DNA of 35,598 nt from the NCBI GenBank assembly GCA_012729575.1, contig JAAYCW010000110.1, positions 1 through 35,598 on the forward strand, given 5' to 3'. Both the position numbers and the translations under genes were made by a program. The stretch is from Actinomycetota bacterium. GTDB lineage: Bacteria > Actinomycetota > Thermoleophilia > RBG-16-64-13. The notes under the pieces are model-generated. The model was not told where the DNA came from. It ran no database searches and was given only the letters and a program-made list of their open reading frames with translations. Below are positions 1 through 11,137 of this stretch, piece after piece. The stretch's first letter is position 1; every line of letters begins with the position of its first letter.

Positions 1-271
1 AACCCGGAGGCTTCGGGCGAGCAACCCTCAAGCGCCTCCCTATTCGGCCTTGCACCGGGTGGGGCTTGCCTGGCCGCCGTGTCACCACGGCGCCGGTGCG
101 CTCTTACCGCACCATTTCACCTTCGCAGCCGGGGGTCCGGCGTGCTGTGTAATTTCTGTGGCGCTTTCCCTAGGGTTTCCCCCGCTGGACGTTATCCAGC
201 ACCCTGCTCTGCGGTGTCCGGACTTTCCTCAAGAGCCGCGCACTGCGCGCCCCTGCGGCTACCCGGGCTGC
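1..271 (-). ncRNA. rnpB: RNase P RNA, bacterial class A, 3' end truncated by window start
   Basis: Reverse complement contains GAGGAAAGTCCGGAC, GGTGAAATGGTGCGGTAAGAGCGCACCGG, GGCAAGCCCCACC and GGCCGAATAGGGAGGCG, typical of bacterial RNase P RNA. 5' end estimated from a TATAAT at 278-283 (minus). Confidence 0.93.
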
Positions 272-277
272 ATTTGG

Positions 278-283
278 ATTATA
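278..283 (-). promoter_or_regulatory. -10 box (TATAAT) of rnpB
   Basis: Minus strand CACTGTATAATCC just upstream of the rnpB 5' region; no recognisable -35. Confidence 0.6.
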
Positions 284-287
284 CAGT

Positions 288-319
288 GTCCGGCCGGCCC
301 AGCCCCAGCCGCGCCGGAC
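288..319 (-). terminator. GC-rich stem-loop at the end of the opp operon
   Basis: gtccggc-cggc / gccg-c-gccggac arms (11 bp with one bulge) 23 nt after the oppF stop; no clear U tract. Confidence 0.5.
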
Positions 320-342
320 CGTCGCCGATCAGGCTAATGCTC

Positions 343-1380
343 CTAGCCAGGCTGGGAATCGAACGGCACTTCTCCACCCATCTTGCTCTCGGGGATAGGG
401 AAGGGCTTGGCGAAATGACAGGCGGCTTGATGGCCGATGGCCATCTCACGCAAGGGTGGCTCTTCTTCAGCGCAGAGGGGGAATTGGGCAATGGGACACC
501 GGGTGTGAAACCGGCATCCCGTCGGCGGATCGACGGGATTCGGTACGTCACCCTTTAGGATGATACGGGCCCGTCTGCGCTGCTTCTCCGGATCGGGAAC
601 AGGCACGGCGGAGAGTAGTGACTGCGTGTAGGGGTGGCTGGGGCTGTTGTAGACCTCCTTCCAACCACCCAGTTCTACGATCTTGCCCAAATACATGACC
701 GCCACTCGGTCGCAAATGTGCCTGATGACGGCCAGATCGTGAGCGATGAAGAGATAGGTGAGGCCAAATTCCTCTTGGAGCTCCTCGAGCAGATTAATGA
801 TCTGGGCCTGGATAGATACGTCCAGGGCGGAGACCGGCTCATCGCAGATGATCATCTTCGGACGGAGCATGATCGCCCGGGCGATCCCCACCCGCTGGCG
901 CTGTCCTCCGGAGAATTCGTGGGGATAGCGGTTGATGTGCTCGGGGTTTAGACCGACTATCTCCAACATCTCCTTGCAGCGGTCCTGGCGCTCCCGGCGG
1001 GTGCCCACGCCATGGATCACCAGAGGCTCCGACATTATCTCGCCAAAGGTCATGCGAGGATTGAGCGAAGCGTAAGGATCTTGAAAGATGAACTGCACGT
1101 CGCGACGGTAGGCCTTCAACTCCTTGCGGTGCAACTTGCGCACATCCTGGCCCTCAAAGTGCACCTTCCCCTCGGTAGCCTCCAGCAGGCGGTTGATGCA
1201 GCGACCGGTGGTCGATTTTCCGCAGCCTGACTCCCCCACCAGACCGAGGGTCTCGCCTTCATCTACGCTGAAGGTCACGCCATCGACGGCTTTCACCGTC
1301 TTACCGAGGCGAGACAACAGTACTCCCTGGTTCACGGGGAAGTGCTTCTTCAGATCCTCTACTTCAAGAAGCGCGGCCAT
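343..1380 (-). CDS. oppF: Oligopeptide/dipeptide ABC transporter ATP-binding protein
   Basis: Walker [10 protein letters not shown], signature [15 protein letters not shown], Walker [14 protein letters not shown]-terminal CRFHTRCP oligopeptide-ABC motif. Confidence 0.95.
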   Translation of the reverse strand: MAALLEVEDLKKHFPVNQGVLLSRLGKTVKAVDGVTFSVDEGETLGLVGESGCGKSTTGRCINRLLEATEGKVHFEGQDVRKLHRKELKAYRRDVQFIFQDPYASLNPRMTFGEIMSEPLVIHGVGTRRERQDRCKEMLEIVGLNPEHINRYPHEFSGGQRQRVGIARAIMLRPKMIICDEPVSALDVSIQAQIINLLEELQEEFGLTYLFIAHDLAVIRHICDRVAVMYLGKIVELGGWKEVYNSPSHPYTQSLLSAVPVPDPEKQRRRARIILKGDVPNPVDPPTGCRFHTRCPIAQFPLCAEEEPPLREMAIGHQAACHFAKPFPIPESKMGGEVPFDSQPG

Positions 1381-2420
1381 TACACGTCTCCACCGGAGTC
1401 TTCGCCCCGTTTAACCCGGTTCTCATACTGGCAGATGAAGTCGATATCTCCCGCGAACAGGCAGGCCGACAGATGGCCGTTGTCGATCTCCACCAGCGGA
1501 GGCACCTTCTTGTCGCACTCCGGCTTAGCGTAGGCGCACCGGGGGCTGAACGCGCACCCCGGAGGCAGGTTGATGAGACTGGGTGGCTGCCCCTTGATGG
1601 GGCACAGCGCTCCTTTGTCGTCCACATCGTGCCGGGGAAGGCTTTCGAGGAGTCCCCAGGTATACGGATGCAACGGGTTGTAGAAGACCTCATCCGCCGG
1701 CCCGTACTCGACCGCTTTGCCCGCATACATCACCATGATGTGGTCGGCCATATCGGCCACCACTCCCAGATCATGGGTGATCATGATGATGGCCGATTCG
1801 GTGCGTTGCTGTATCTCCTGCATCAACTCCAGGATCTGGGCCTGGATGGTGACGTCCAGTGCGGTGGTGGGTTCGTCGGCGATGAGGATGTCGGGCCCGC
1901 AGGCAAGGGCCATGGCGATCATGGCCCTCTGGCGCATGCCGCCGGAGAACTCGTGCGGGTAGTTGCGCGCCCGTTCCTCCGCCTGAGGGATGCCCACCCT
2001 ATCCAGTAGCTCCACCGCCGCCGCCCACGCTTCTGTGCGAGACATATCCTTGTGCAGCCTCAGCGGTTCGGCGATCTGCTGGCCAATGCGGAACACCGGG
2101 TTAAGCGACGTCATGGGGTCCTGGAAGATCATGGCGATACGGTTGCCCCGCAGCTTCCGCTGGTCTTTCTCGCTCATAGACAGGATGCTCTCCCCCTTGA
2201 AGCGGATGTCACCGCTCACCACCTTGCCCGGTGGTTCAGGGATCAGACGCATGACGGTCATAGCCGTGACGGACTTCCCCGACCCGGACTCGCCCACCAC
2301 ACCCAACGTCCGACCGGCTTCCAGGGTGAAGGAGACACCGTCGCAGGCCTTCACCACCCCGTCGCGGGTGAAGAAGTGCATGTGCAGATCGTCGACTTCC
2401 AGAAGCGGGGCCACAGTCAC
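1380..2420 (-). CDS. oppD: Oligopeptide/dipeptide ABC transporter ATP-binding protein
   Basis: Walker A GESGSGKS, signature [15 protein letters not shown], Walker [24 protein letters not shown]-terminal motif; 1-nt overlap with oppF. Confidence 0.95.
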   Translation of the reverse strand: MTVAPLLEVDDLHMHFFTRDGVVKACDGVSFTLEAGRTLGVVGESGSGKSVTAMTVMRLIPEPPGKVVSGDIRFKGESILSMSEKDQRKLRGNRIAMIFQDPMTSLNPVFRIGQQIAEPLRLHKDMSRTEAWAAAVELLDRVGIPQAEERARNYPHEFSGGMRQRAMIAMALACGPDILIADEPTTALDVTIQAQILELMQEIQQRTESAIIMITHDLGVVADMADHIMVMYAGKAVEYGPADEVFYNPLHPYTWGLLESLPRHDVDDKGALCPIKGQPPSLINLPPGCAFSPRCAYAKPECDKKVPPLVEIDNGHLSACLFAGDIDFICQYENRVKRGEDSGGDV

Positions 2421-3379
2421 TCCTTCATCTTCACATCGAGAGCGTCACGCAGACCGTCGCCGAGAAGCACAAAAGCCAGCACGGTGGTCAGAATGGCGAT
2501 ACCCGGATAGATCATCAGCCAGGGCGCAGTAAGCATGAAGGAGCGGGCGTCGTCCAGCATGTTGCCCCAGGACGGATCCGGTGGCTGCACCCCCATGCCA
2601 AGGAAGCTCAGCGCCGCTTCGGTGAGGATGGCACCCCCGATGCTCATGGTAGCGTAAACGATTATGGGCGCCACCGCGTTGGGCATGATGTGGCGAAGCA
2701 GTATGCGCCGTGTCGATGATCCCATGGCCCGGGCCGCGTCGACGTACTCGTTCTCCTTGACCGAAAGGATGGAACTCCGGAACACCCTCGCGATGCTCGG
2801 CCACCCGAGCACGCCGATGGCAATGAAAACGTTCTGCAACCCCGGTCCGAGAAGTGCGATCAGCACGATGGCAAACAGTATGTAGGGGAAGGCGAAGAAC
2901 ACGTCAGCGGTCCGCATGATGATCGCGTCCCAGATGCCACCGTAGTAGGCCGCCAGAGCCCCCATGAGAAGCCCTATGGCTACTGCGATAGCGACCGCCA
3001 CCACACCCACGAGAAGCGAGACTCTCGCTCCGTAGACGACCCGGGAGGCAACGTCCCGCCCCAGCTTATCGGTGCCGAAAGGATGGTCTACTGAAGGGGA
3101 GAGCAACATCCGCTCGGCCGCGGTGGTGGAGTCGATGGCCACCGGGTCACCCAGCCAATAGGGCGCCCACAGGTCGGCGGTGATCGCTACGAGGATGACG
3201 ATGATGATCCACACGAGGCCGGCGACGGCCAACTTATTCTTCTTGAGACGCCGTATGGCGTCGGCCCGCAGGCTCCGGGCGGGTCCAGTCAGGACTTCCG
3301 TCGAAGCCACCGCCGCCGCGCCGGTCGCATCACCCGACACGGGCGCGACCTGTTCTCCTGTGGGCTGCTTCTTTCGCAC
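2417..3379 (-). CDS. oppC: Peptide ABC transporter permease
   Basis: OppC-type permease: HPFGTDKLGRDVASRVVYGARVSL, EAALSFLGMGVQPPDPSWGNML. Confidence 0.95.
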   Translation of the reverse strand: MRKKQPTGEQVAPVSGDATGAAAVASTEVLTGPARSLRADAIRRLKKNKLAVAGLVWIIIVILVAITADLWAPYWLGDPVAIDSTTAAERMLLSPSVDHPFGTDKLGRDVASRVVYGARVSLLVGVVAVAIAVAIGLLMGALAAYYGGIWDAIIMRTADVFFAFPYILFAIVLIALLGPGLQNVFIAIGVLGWPSIARVFRSSILSVKENEYVDAARAMGSSTRRILLRHIMPNAVAPIIVYATMSIGGAILTEAALSFLGMGVQPPDPSWGNMLDDARSFMLTAPWLMIYPGIAILTTVLAFVLLGDGLRDALDVKMKE

Positions 3380-3388
3380 CCCGGTCTC

Positions 3389-4360
3389 CTATGCTACCTG
3401 GCGTCCATAGCGGATGCGTGGATCGAGGAAGGCGTAGCTGATGTCGACTATGAGGTTCATGGCCATGACAATGAAGACGATGATGATCGTCGCACCCATG
3501 ACGATGGGCCAGTCCCGCTGGCCTATGGCCAGGAAGATCTCGTAGCCTATGCCCGGCCAGTTGAAGACCGTCTCGGTGAGCACCGTGCCGCCCATCATGG
3601 CCGCGAAATCCAACCCGAAGTAAGTCACTACCGGGATCATGGCGTTCTTCATGCCGTGGTTCCAGATCACCATGCCGTGAGACAGCCCTTTCGCAGCCGC
3701 CGTACGCATGTAGTCTTGCCCCATGACCTCGAGGAGCTGGCTCCGCATGATACGAGCAGCATAGGCGGTGGACACCGAAGCCAGAGTTATGGCCGGCATG
3801 ATGAGGTGCACGATGTCGGGGAAGCGCTCGGACGACATCCCCGAAATGGGCAAATAGGGCAGCCCCCACTCTTTGAACTTCAAGCCGAACAGTATCTGAA
3901 GCAGCATGCCCAACCAGAACACCGGGAGCGACACCAACACAGACGTGCTGAAGGTCACCAGCACATCCCAAAAGGAGTAGCGCTTCACTGCCGATATGAT
4001 GCCGGCAATGATGCCGAACACCATCTCGATCAAAATGGCCGCCAGCGCCAACCGCAGCGTGTTGGGAAACTTGTCCCAAAGGATCTCAGCCACCGGACGG
4101 CTCTTGTTGTACGACTGCCCAAGGTCACCATGTACCAAATCGTTGAGATACGTGGCGTATTGCACGTAGAAAGGTTCATCCAGGCCGTACCGCTCCACGA
4201 GTTGATTGTAGAGCGTCTCGCTGATCGCCCGCTCGCCGGTGATCATCCGGATAGGGTCGCCGCCCACCACCCCCGGCGACCGGAGAACGAAGAGGATTAT
4301 CGTGACCCCGATGAACACCGGGATCATCTGGAGGATGCGGCGGGCGATGTATTTGATCAT
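3389..4360 (-). CDS. oppB: Peptide ABC transporter permease
   Basis: MIKYIARRILQMIPVFIGVTIILF..., DPRIRYG C-terminus. Start trimmed to the ATG at 4360 because the longer ORF reads through the intergenic hairpin. Confidence 0.94.
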   Translation of the reverse strand: MIKYIARRILQMIPVFIGVTIILFVLRSPGVVGGDPIRMITGERAISETLYNQLVERYGLDEPFYVQYATYLNDLVHGDLGQSYNKSRPVAEILWDKFPNTLRLALAAILIEMVFGIIAGIISAVKRYSFWDVLVTFSTSVLVSLPVFWLGMLLQILFGLKFKEWGLPYLPISGMSSERFPDIVHLIMPAITLASVSTAYAARIMRSQLLEVMGQDYMRTAAAKGLSHGMVIWNHGMKNAMIPVVTYFGLDFAAMMGGTVLTETVFNWPGIGYEIFLAIGQRDWPIVMGATIIIVFIVMAMNLIVDISYAFLDPRIRYGRQVA

Positions 4361-4393
4361 AAGACGTCCGCTATAGTCACAGTCCAGAAGAAT

Positions 4394-4435
4394 GTTGCCG
4401 TGGGACACCCTGTGAAGGGTGCCCCACGGCAACAA
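4394..4435 (-). promoter_or_regulatory. oppA-oppB intergenic stem-loop (19-bp stem, 4-nt loop)
   Basis: tgttgccgtgggacaccct gtga agggtgccccacggcaaca; fully paired as minus-strand RNA (one U-G wobble). Confidence 0.8.
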
Positions 4436-4469
4436 TGTCCAACACGATCACGCGCTTCCCGGCTAAGCG

Positions 4470-6134
4470 CTATTCAGCCGCCGAGATCCAGGCTTCTTCG
4501 AGGTTCAACAGGCCCTGAGCACTCAGGACGAAGTTGTGGACCCGGTCGGAAGCCACACGACCCATCCGATACATGACCAGCGGGATCACCGGGGCAGCCT
4601 CACCGATGGTCTTCTCGATGGCCTGATATTTGGAGATGCGCTCGTCGGTATCGACGGTGGCCCGAGCGTCCAGCAGGGCCTGGTCCACGGCCGGGTCACT
4701 GTAGAAGGCATAGTTGTCACCGCTACCCGTGGTGAACAAGGGATACAGGAAGTTGTCCATGACCGGGTAGTCTGCGATCCAGCCCAGGCGGCCCATCATG
4801 AAGTCACCCGAACCGAGCTTGTCCAGGTACTGGGCCCACTCCACCGCGTCAATCTTGGCCGTCACGCCGATGGCGGCGAAGTCGGCCTGGATCATGGCCA
4901 TGATGTCCTCATGACCGACGCCGCTGTTGCAGCTGAGCGCGATCTCGGGCAGGCCTTCACCACCGGGGAAACCGGCTTCTTCCAACTTGGCCTTAGCGGC
5001 TTCAACATCGTACTTGGAGTATGCCCACTGATCCTTCGTATAGCCGGCGACACCCCAAGGCACGATACCCGTGGCCGGCTCGCGCAGGCCCTCGAAGATG
5101 GTGTCGATGATTGCCTGGCGGTTAATGGCCATGGACAGAGCCTGGCGCAGAGCCACATTGCTCAGAACCTCATCCTGGTTGTTCACGAGGATGTAGTAGA
5201 CGGCCGTCTCAGGTCCTGTCTGCGTCTGGGCGCCGGGGTTCGCGGTCTGACCGTCCGGAGCCTCACCGTAAGTGGCCTTGGTGGCTTCCACCTGGCCTGA
5301 GGGGATGCTGGTCCAGTCAAGGTTTTCTGCCTGGAACTCCAGGAAGGCGGTCTCTTCGTCCTTGAAAATGAGGAAGTTCACGCCGTCGGCGTGCGGAGCC
5401 TCGCCGTAGTAATCGTCGAACTTGACCACCTTCACGTACTGGTCGTGCGCCCAGGGTTCGGCCATCATGAAGGGGCCATTGCCGATAGGCTTGTCGCCGA
5501 AGGCGGCCGGATCGGCCTCAACGGCTTCTTTGGGAACCGGGGCAAGGGCCGGATGGCCTACCACGTATTCAAAGTCGCCGAAAGCGTAGCTGAGCGTCAC
5601 CTCTAGAGTGTAGTCGTCGACGACCTTCACGCCCTCCAGCTCGGTGGCCGTACCTTCCTGCATCTCGTCGTAACCCTTAACGCACGAGAGGTGATAAGAG
5701 ATTTCCGACTCGTTAGCTGGGTTGCAGATGCGTTCCCACCCGTACTTGAAGTCTTCCGCCGTGACGTCGCTGCCGTCATGGAACTTAGCGTCTTCAACCA
5801 GATGGAACGTCCACACGGAAGCGTCCTCGTTGGCCTCCCAGGATTCGGCGGCCGCCGGCTTGAGCTCTCCGGTCAAGTAGTCGAATTCAGCCAGGCTGTC
5901 GAATAGCTGGTTGCCGACCTGAGTACCCTCGGACTCCTGCAGGTTCACCGGATCGATGAAGGCCGGCTCCGAGATGAACAGGCTGAATGTGCCGCCCTCG
6001 ACGGGCCCGTCGCCGCCTGCCGCAGTGGTCTCGGTGGGCTCTTCGTCGCCGCCGCACGCAGCAACCGCTACCAGAACGCCAGCGAGAACCAAGGCCAAGA
6101 GAAGAAAATACCAACTGCGCTTGTGAAGTTTCAA
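4470..6134 (-). CDS. oppA: Peptide ABC transporter substrate-binding lipoprotein
   Basis: Signal peptide plus lipobox (LVAVAAC), SBP family 5 features (YGWERICNPANESEISYHL..., NGPFMMAEPW). TTG start with RBS AAGGAGGG. Confidence 0.94.
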   Translation of the reverse strand: MKLHKRSWYFLLLALVLAGVLVAVAACGGDEEPTETTAAGGDGPVEGGTFSLFISEPAFIDPVNLQESEGTQVGNQLFDSLAEFDYLTGELKPAAAESWEANEDASVWTFHLVEDAKFHDGSDVTAEDFKYGWERICNPANESEISYHLSCVKGYDEMQEGTATELEGVKVVDDYTLEVTLSYAFGDFEYVVGHPALAPVPKEAVEADPAAFGDKPIGNGPFMMAEPWAHDQYVKVVKFDDYYGEAPHADGVNFLIFKDEETAFLEFQAENLDWTSIPSGQVEATKATYGEAPDGQTANPGAQTQTGPETAVYYILVNNQDEVLSNVALRQALSMAINRQAIIDTIFEGLREPATGIVPWGVAGYTKDQWAYSKYDVEAAKAKLEEAGFPGGEGLPEIALSCNSGVGHEDIMAMIQADFAAIGVTAKIDAVEWAQYLDKLGSGDFMMGRLGWIADYPVMDNFLYPLFTTGSGDNYAFYSDPAVDQALLDARATVDTDERISKYQAIEKTIGEAAPVIPLVMYRMGRVASDRVHNFVLSAQGLLNLEEAWISAAE

Positions 6135-6244
6135 AACCGTTCCCTCCTTAACTGCTCAACACCCCAAACCCATCCAATGAATTTTGCTATGGTCAACCAC
6201 CTCCCCCGCACTTGCGTGCGATCCGGACGCTCTTACGTCCGCTC

Positions 6245-6463
6245 TCAGATCAGATAGGCGAGAGCGATGGATACTATGAAAAAGGCAACCGCACATGCCA
6301 CCGTGAGACGATCCAGGTTCTTCTGAACCACCTGTGAACCGCCGAACGTACCCGATCCCCCGAAGGTCGTCGAAAGCCCCGTGTCCTTCCCTGAGTGGAG
6401 GAAGATGAGCACCAGAGTGGCGATGCCGAGGATGGCATCCAGGGCAACCAGAAAGTATGTCAC
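6245..6463 (-). CDS. secG: Preprotein translocase subunit SecG
   Basis: 72 aa, two TM helices, LIFLHSGKDTGLSTTFGGSGTFGGS typical of SecG; next to the glycolytic genes as in many Gram-positives. Confidence 0.92.
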   Translation of the reverse strand: MTYFLVALDAILGIATLVLIFLHSGKDTGLSTTFGGSGTFGGSQVVQKNLDRLTVACAVAFFIVSIALAYLI

Positions 6464-6559
6464 TGCAAACTACCTCTCCGCCGATTCTCACTGTACCCGG
6501 CCGCTTCGCACGACCGCCGCTCTCCGCTACGTCCTGCGTAAGTTACCACGAATGCAAGG

Positions 6560-6565
6560 ATTATA
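6560..6565 (-). promoter_or_regulatory. Putative -10 box (TATAAT) upstream of secG
   Basis: Minus strand GCGTATATAATCC in the gpmI-secG gap; no -35 at standard spacing. Confidence 0.4.
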
Positions 6566-6581
6566 TACGCGTAGTCATTAT

Positions 6582-8126
6582 TCAATCGCTGCGCAGAGAC
6601 CGGCCGGTCATCTCCGCGGGCGCCTGTAAACCCAGGAAGTCCAAGATAGTTGGAGCGACGTCCGCCAATCCGGCTCCCTCACGCAACAAAACCCCGGGCT
6701 CCAGCACCACGAGCGGCACCTTGTTCAAGCTGTGGGCGGTGCTGGTCTCACCATTCCCCTCGACCATCTCCTCAGCATTTCCATGGTCGGCCGTGACGAT
6801 GACCTTCGCTCCCACGGCCTCGAGTACTCGTAAGACCACACCAAGGCAACGGTCCACGTGTTCGATGGCTTCCACCGCGGCAGGCAGACACCCGGTGTGG
6901 CCCACCATATCTGGGTTGGCGAAGTTGAGCACCACGAAGTCCACGGGGTCCGACGCCATGATGTCCTCGAAAGCCTGCACCACCTCGTAGGCGCTCATCG
7001 CCGGCTTCTGGTCGTAGGTCTCCACATCCTTGGGCGAAGGCACCAGCTTCCGGTTCTCACCGGGGAAGGGAGCCTCTCTGCCACCGTTGAAGAAGAACGT
7101 GACGTGAGCGTACTTCTCCGTTTCGGCGATGTGGAGCTGCGTGAGACCGGCGGAACTCACCACCTCGGCGAGTACGCGCTCGGGTTCTTCCTTCGGGAAG
7201 GCCACAGCCAACCCCAGTTCGGGGTCATATTCGGTCATGCCCACGAAATCGATACACGGCGGCGGTCCACCACGGTCGAAAGCGGCGAAGTCGGCGCGAG
7301 TCAAGGCAGCGGAAAGCTCCCGAGCCCGATCGGGGCGGAAGTTGAAGAAGACCACCCCGTCCCCATCACGTACACGCGAGGCGGGATCGTCCGACACGAT
7401 CGTGGGCAGTATGAATTCGTCGGTCTCGTCGCGGGCGTACGACTCCCTCACCGCATGCAAGGCGCTCAGACTGCGCAGGCCGCGATCGTTGACGAGGGCG
7501 TCATAGGCCATCGTGACCCTCTCCCAGCGCTTGTCCCGGTCCATCGCGTAGTAGCGTCCGGACACCGTGCCGATCGCGCCGAGGCCCTCCTCCCGTAGAA
7601 ACGCTTCGAGCTCCGTGACGTACCCCTCTCCGGCCGTGGGGGAGGTGTCACGCCCATCCGTGAAGGCGTGTATGAAGAGCTTCGACACTCCTCGACGGTG
7701 CGCCAAGGTGACCAGCGCCCGTACGTGAGCCATGGCCGAATGCACACCCGCGTCCGAGAGCAGTCCCATCAGATGCAGACTCGTACCCCGAGCCGCGACC
7801 TCATCCATGACTCGGCCCAAGGCGTCGTTCTCGAAGAACGTGCCGTCGGCGATGGCTCGATTGATCCGGGACAGGTCCTGGTAAATGATGCGCCCCGAGC
7901 CCAAGGTCAGATGCCCGACCTCCGAGTTGCCCATGACCCCTGGGGGCAACCCCACAGCTTCACCGCTGGCTTCCAGCAAGACGTGCGGATACTGCGCCCA
8001 GAGCCCGTCCCACACCGGCGTATGGGCGAGGGCGATGGCATTGCCGGGACCCGGTTCGGCGTAGCCCCAGCCGTCCAGGATGACGAGTGCCGCACGCCGC
8101 CGCGGAGGATCGCTCACAGTGGCCAC
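6582..8126 (-). CDS. gpmI: 2,3-bisphosphoglycerate-independent phosphoglycerate mutase
   Basis: LVILDGWGYAEPGPGNAI, GNSEVGHLTLGSGRIIYQDLSRIN, VTADHGNAEEM. Confidence 0.97.
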   Translation of the reverse strand: MATVSDPPRRRAALVILDGWGYAEPGPGNAIALAHTPVWDGLWAQYPHVLLEASGEAVGLPPGVMGNSEVGHLTLGSGRIIYQDLSRINRAIADGTFFENDALGRVMDEVAARGTSLHLMGLLSDAGVHSAMAHVRALVTLAHRRGVSKLFIHAFTDGRDTSPTAGEGYVTELEAFLREEGLGAIGTVSGRYYAMDRDKRWERVTMAYDALVNDRGLRSLSALHAVRESYARDETDEFILPTIVSDDPASRVRDGDGVVFFNFRPDRARELSAALTRADFAAFDRGGPPPCIDFVGMTEYDPELGLAVAFPKEEPERVLAEVVSSAGLTQLHIAETEKYAHVTFFFNGGREAPFPGENRKLVPSPKDVETYDQKPAMSAYEVVQAFEDIMASDPVDFVVLNFANPDMVGHTGCLPAAVEAIEHVDRCLGVVLRVLEAVGAKVIVTADHGNAEEMVEGNGETSTAHSLNKVPLVVLEPGVLLREGAGLADVAPTILDFLGLQAPAEMTGRSLRSD

Positions 8127-8131
8127 GGTCT

Positions 8132-8908
8132 CTATGGTCTTTCGAACTGCACGATACGAACAAACGAGCCCAGCTGCAGACTAGCGCCCCCCACCAGCAC
8201 GCCGTCGATGCCCGGCTGGGCCATGAGTTCGTCGATATTGAAAGGCCCCACACTTCCCCCGTACAAGATACGCACGGCTTCGGCAATGTCGTCTCCCAGT
8301 GTCTCGCCCACCTCTCGGCGGACGTGCGCGATGGCCTTCCCTGCAGTCTCCGGCGTAGCCGTCTTCCCTGTACCGATGGCCCACACGGGCTCGTAGGCTA
8401 TGGCCAATCGGCCCCCGTCTGCAGCTCTCACCGACGAGAGCCCCGCCGACACCTGGCGGGCGAGGACTTCCTCGGTCAATCCCGCCTCGCGTTCGTCTTC
8501 GGTCTCCCCGACGCACATGATCGGCAGCAGTCCGCGCTCCAGACCGGCCCAAACCTTCTTGGCCACCCATTCATCGGTCTCGCCAAAGTAACTGCGCCGC
8601 TCAGAGTGGCCGATGATCGAGCCGCGCACGCCCAAATCGGCCAGCATCCCGGATGAGACCTCCCCGGTGTAGGCCCCCTCCCACTCCCAGAAGACATCCT
8701 GAGCCGCGACCGACACAGAGGTGCCTTCGGCGGCCCTGACCGCCTCGTACAGACCCGTGAACGGAGGAGCCACCATCACTTCACGATCGTCCAGCCTGCC
8801 TATCTGGTCGGCCAGGTCGCTTATGAACCGGGCACCCTCAGCGCTCGTTTTGAACATCTTCCAGTTGCCGACGATGAGGGGCACGCGGTCTCGCCCGGCA
8901 CCGGCCAT
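8132..8908 (-). CDS. tpiA: Triosephosphate isomerase
   Basis: VGNWKMFKT, IIGHSERRSYFGE, AYEPVWAIGTGKTA, LYGGSV. Confidence 0.98.
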   Translation of the reverse strand: MAGAGRDRVPLIVGNWKMFKTSAEGARFISDLADQIGRLDDREVMVAPPFTGLYEAVRAAEGTSVSVAAQDVFWEWEGAYTGEVSSGMLADLGVRGSIIGHSERRSYFGETDEWVAKKVWAGLERGLLPIMCVGETEDEREAGLTEEVLARQVSAGLSSVRAADGGRLAIAYEPVWAIGTGKTATPETAGKAIAHVRREVGETLGDDIAEAVRILYGGSVGPFNIDELMAQPGIDGVLVGGASLQLGSFVRIVQFERP

Positions 8909-10098
8909 TAGGCCTGCTCCTTCTCCGCGAGGGCCGCTACTCCAGGCAGTTCCGCCCCCTCGATGTATTCCAGGGAAGCGCCACCGCCCATAGAGACGTG
9001 GTCCATCCGGTCGGCGACTCCGAACTTGTTCACAGCCGCCACTGAGTCCCCGCCTCCGACTACGGTTATCCCCGAGCAGGTCGCCATCGCTTCAGCCACC
9101 GCCCGGGTGCCGGCAGCGAACGGTGTCATCTCGAACACTCCCATGGGTCCGTTCCAGAAGACTTGGCCCGCATCGGCCACAGCCTGGGAGTACATCGCAG
9201 CCGTCTCGGGGCCGATATCCAGCCCCATCCACCCTTCGGGGATAGACCCCACACTCACCACCTCCGTCTTGGCATCCTCCGCGAAAGCGTCGGCCGCCAC
9301 GAGATCGGTGGGGAGCACGAGATCGCAGTGCGAACGTCCCGCTTTCAGCAGAGCACGGGCCGCCACGTCGACGCCCTCTTCCTCCAGCTTGGATGCTCCT
9401 ACCCCCGTACCCTGAGCCTTCAGAAAGGCGAAGCTCATGGCACCCCCGATCAGGATCTGATCGGCCAGGTCGAGGAACCGGTCGATCACCTTGATCTTAT
9501 CCGTCACCTTGGCCCCGCCCAGGAGCACCACGAAAGGCCTCTTGGGAGCCGACATCAGGCTCTCGAGCGCGGCCACTTCCTTCTCCATCTGGAAGCCTGC
9601 CACAGCCGGCAGGGCCGCGGCCAGACCGGCCGTGGTCACGTGCGCCCGATGAGCGGCACTGAACGCGTCGTTCACGTACACGTCCCCCAGACGCGCCAAC
9701 TCGGCAACTAGACTCGGATGGTTCTTCTTCTCGCGCGGATCGAAACGCGAGTTCTCCAACAGAAGCACGTCTCCTGGTTGCATGGACGAGACGGCGGCCT
9801 CGACGCCGGGTCCGAACAACTCGTTCATCTTGCGGACCGGCACTCCGAGTAGCTGTCCCAGCCTCATAGCCACAGGGTCCAGGCTGAGCGCGGGGTCGGG
9901 GGCATCCTTAGGGCGGCCTAGGTGGGACATTAGGATGACGCGGCTGCCGTTCTCCCGAAGATACTGAATGGTGGGGATCGCTGCTCGGATGCGGGAATCA
10001 TCGGTGACCCGCCCATCCTTCAAAGGTACATTGAAGTCCACCCGTACGAGGGCTCGCTTTCCCTGCACGTCGATGTCGCGCACCGTCTTCTTGGCCAT
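8908..10098 (-). CDS. pgk: Phosphoglycerate kinase
   Basis: KRALVRVDFNVPL, VILMSHLGRPK, LLGGAKVTDKI, VVGGGDSVAAV. 1-nt overlap with tpiA. Confidence 0.98.
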   Translation of the reverse strand: MAKKTVRDIDVQGKRALVRVDFNVPLKDGRVTDDSRIRAAIPTIQYLRENGSRVILMSHLGRPKDAPDPALSLDPVAMRLGQLLGVPVRKMNELFGPGVEAAVSSMQPGDVLLLENSRFDPREKKNHPSLVAELARLGDVYVNDAFSAAHRAHVTTAGLAAALPAVAGFQMEKEVAALESLMSAPKRPFVVLLGGAKVTDKIKVIDRFLDLADQILIGGAMSFAFLKAQGTGVGASKLEEEGVDVAARALLKAGRSHCDLVLPTDLVAADAFAEDAKTEVVSVGSIPEGWMGLDIGPETAAMYSQAVADAGQVFWNGPMGVFEMTPFAAGTRAVAEAMATCSGITVVGGGDSVAAVNKFGVADRMDHVSMGGGASLEYIEGAELPGVAALAEKEQA

Positions 10099-10123
10099 AC
10101 CGCCCCCTTCCGTCGCCTGTCGT

Positions 10124-11137
<1,014 letters not shown>

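Noticed and set aside
50-558. ORFs 50-337, 79-558 and 279-551
   Set aside because: They overlap RNase P RNA, the terminator and the oppF 3' end; composition and lack of family motifs indicate chance ORFs.
3330-4576. ORFs 3330-4079 (-) and 3656-4576 (+) over oppB
   Set aside because: Out-of-frame shadows of oppB (and the oppA 3' end); low-complexity His/Gly/Arg-rich translation.
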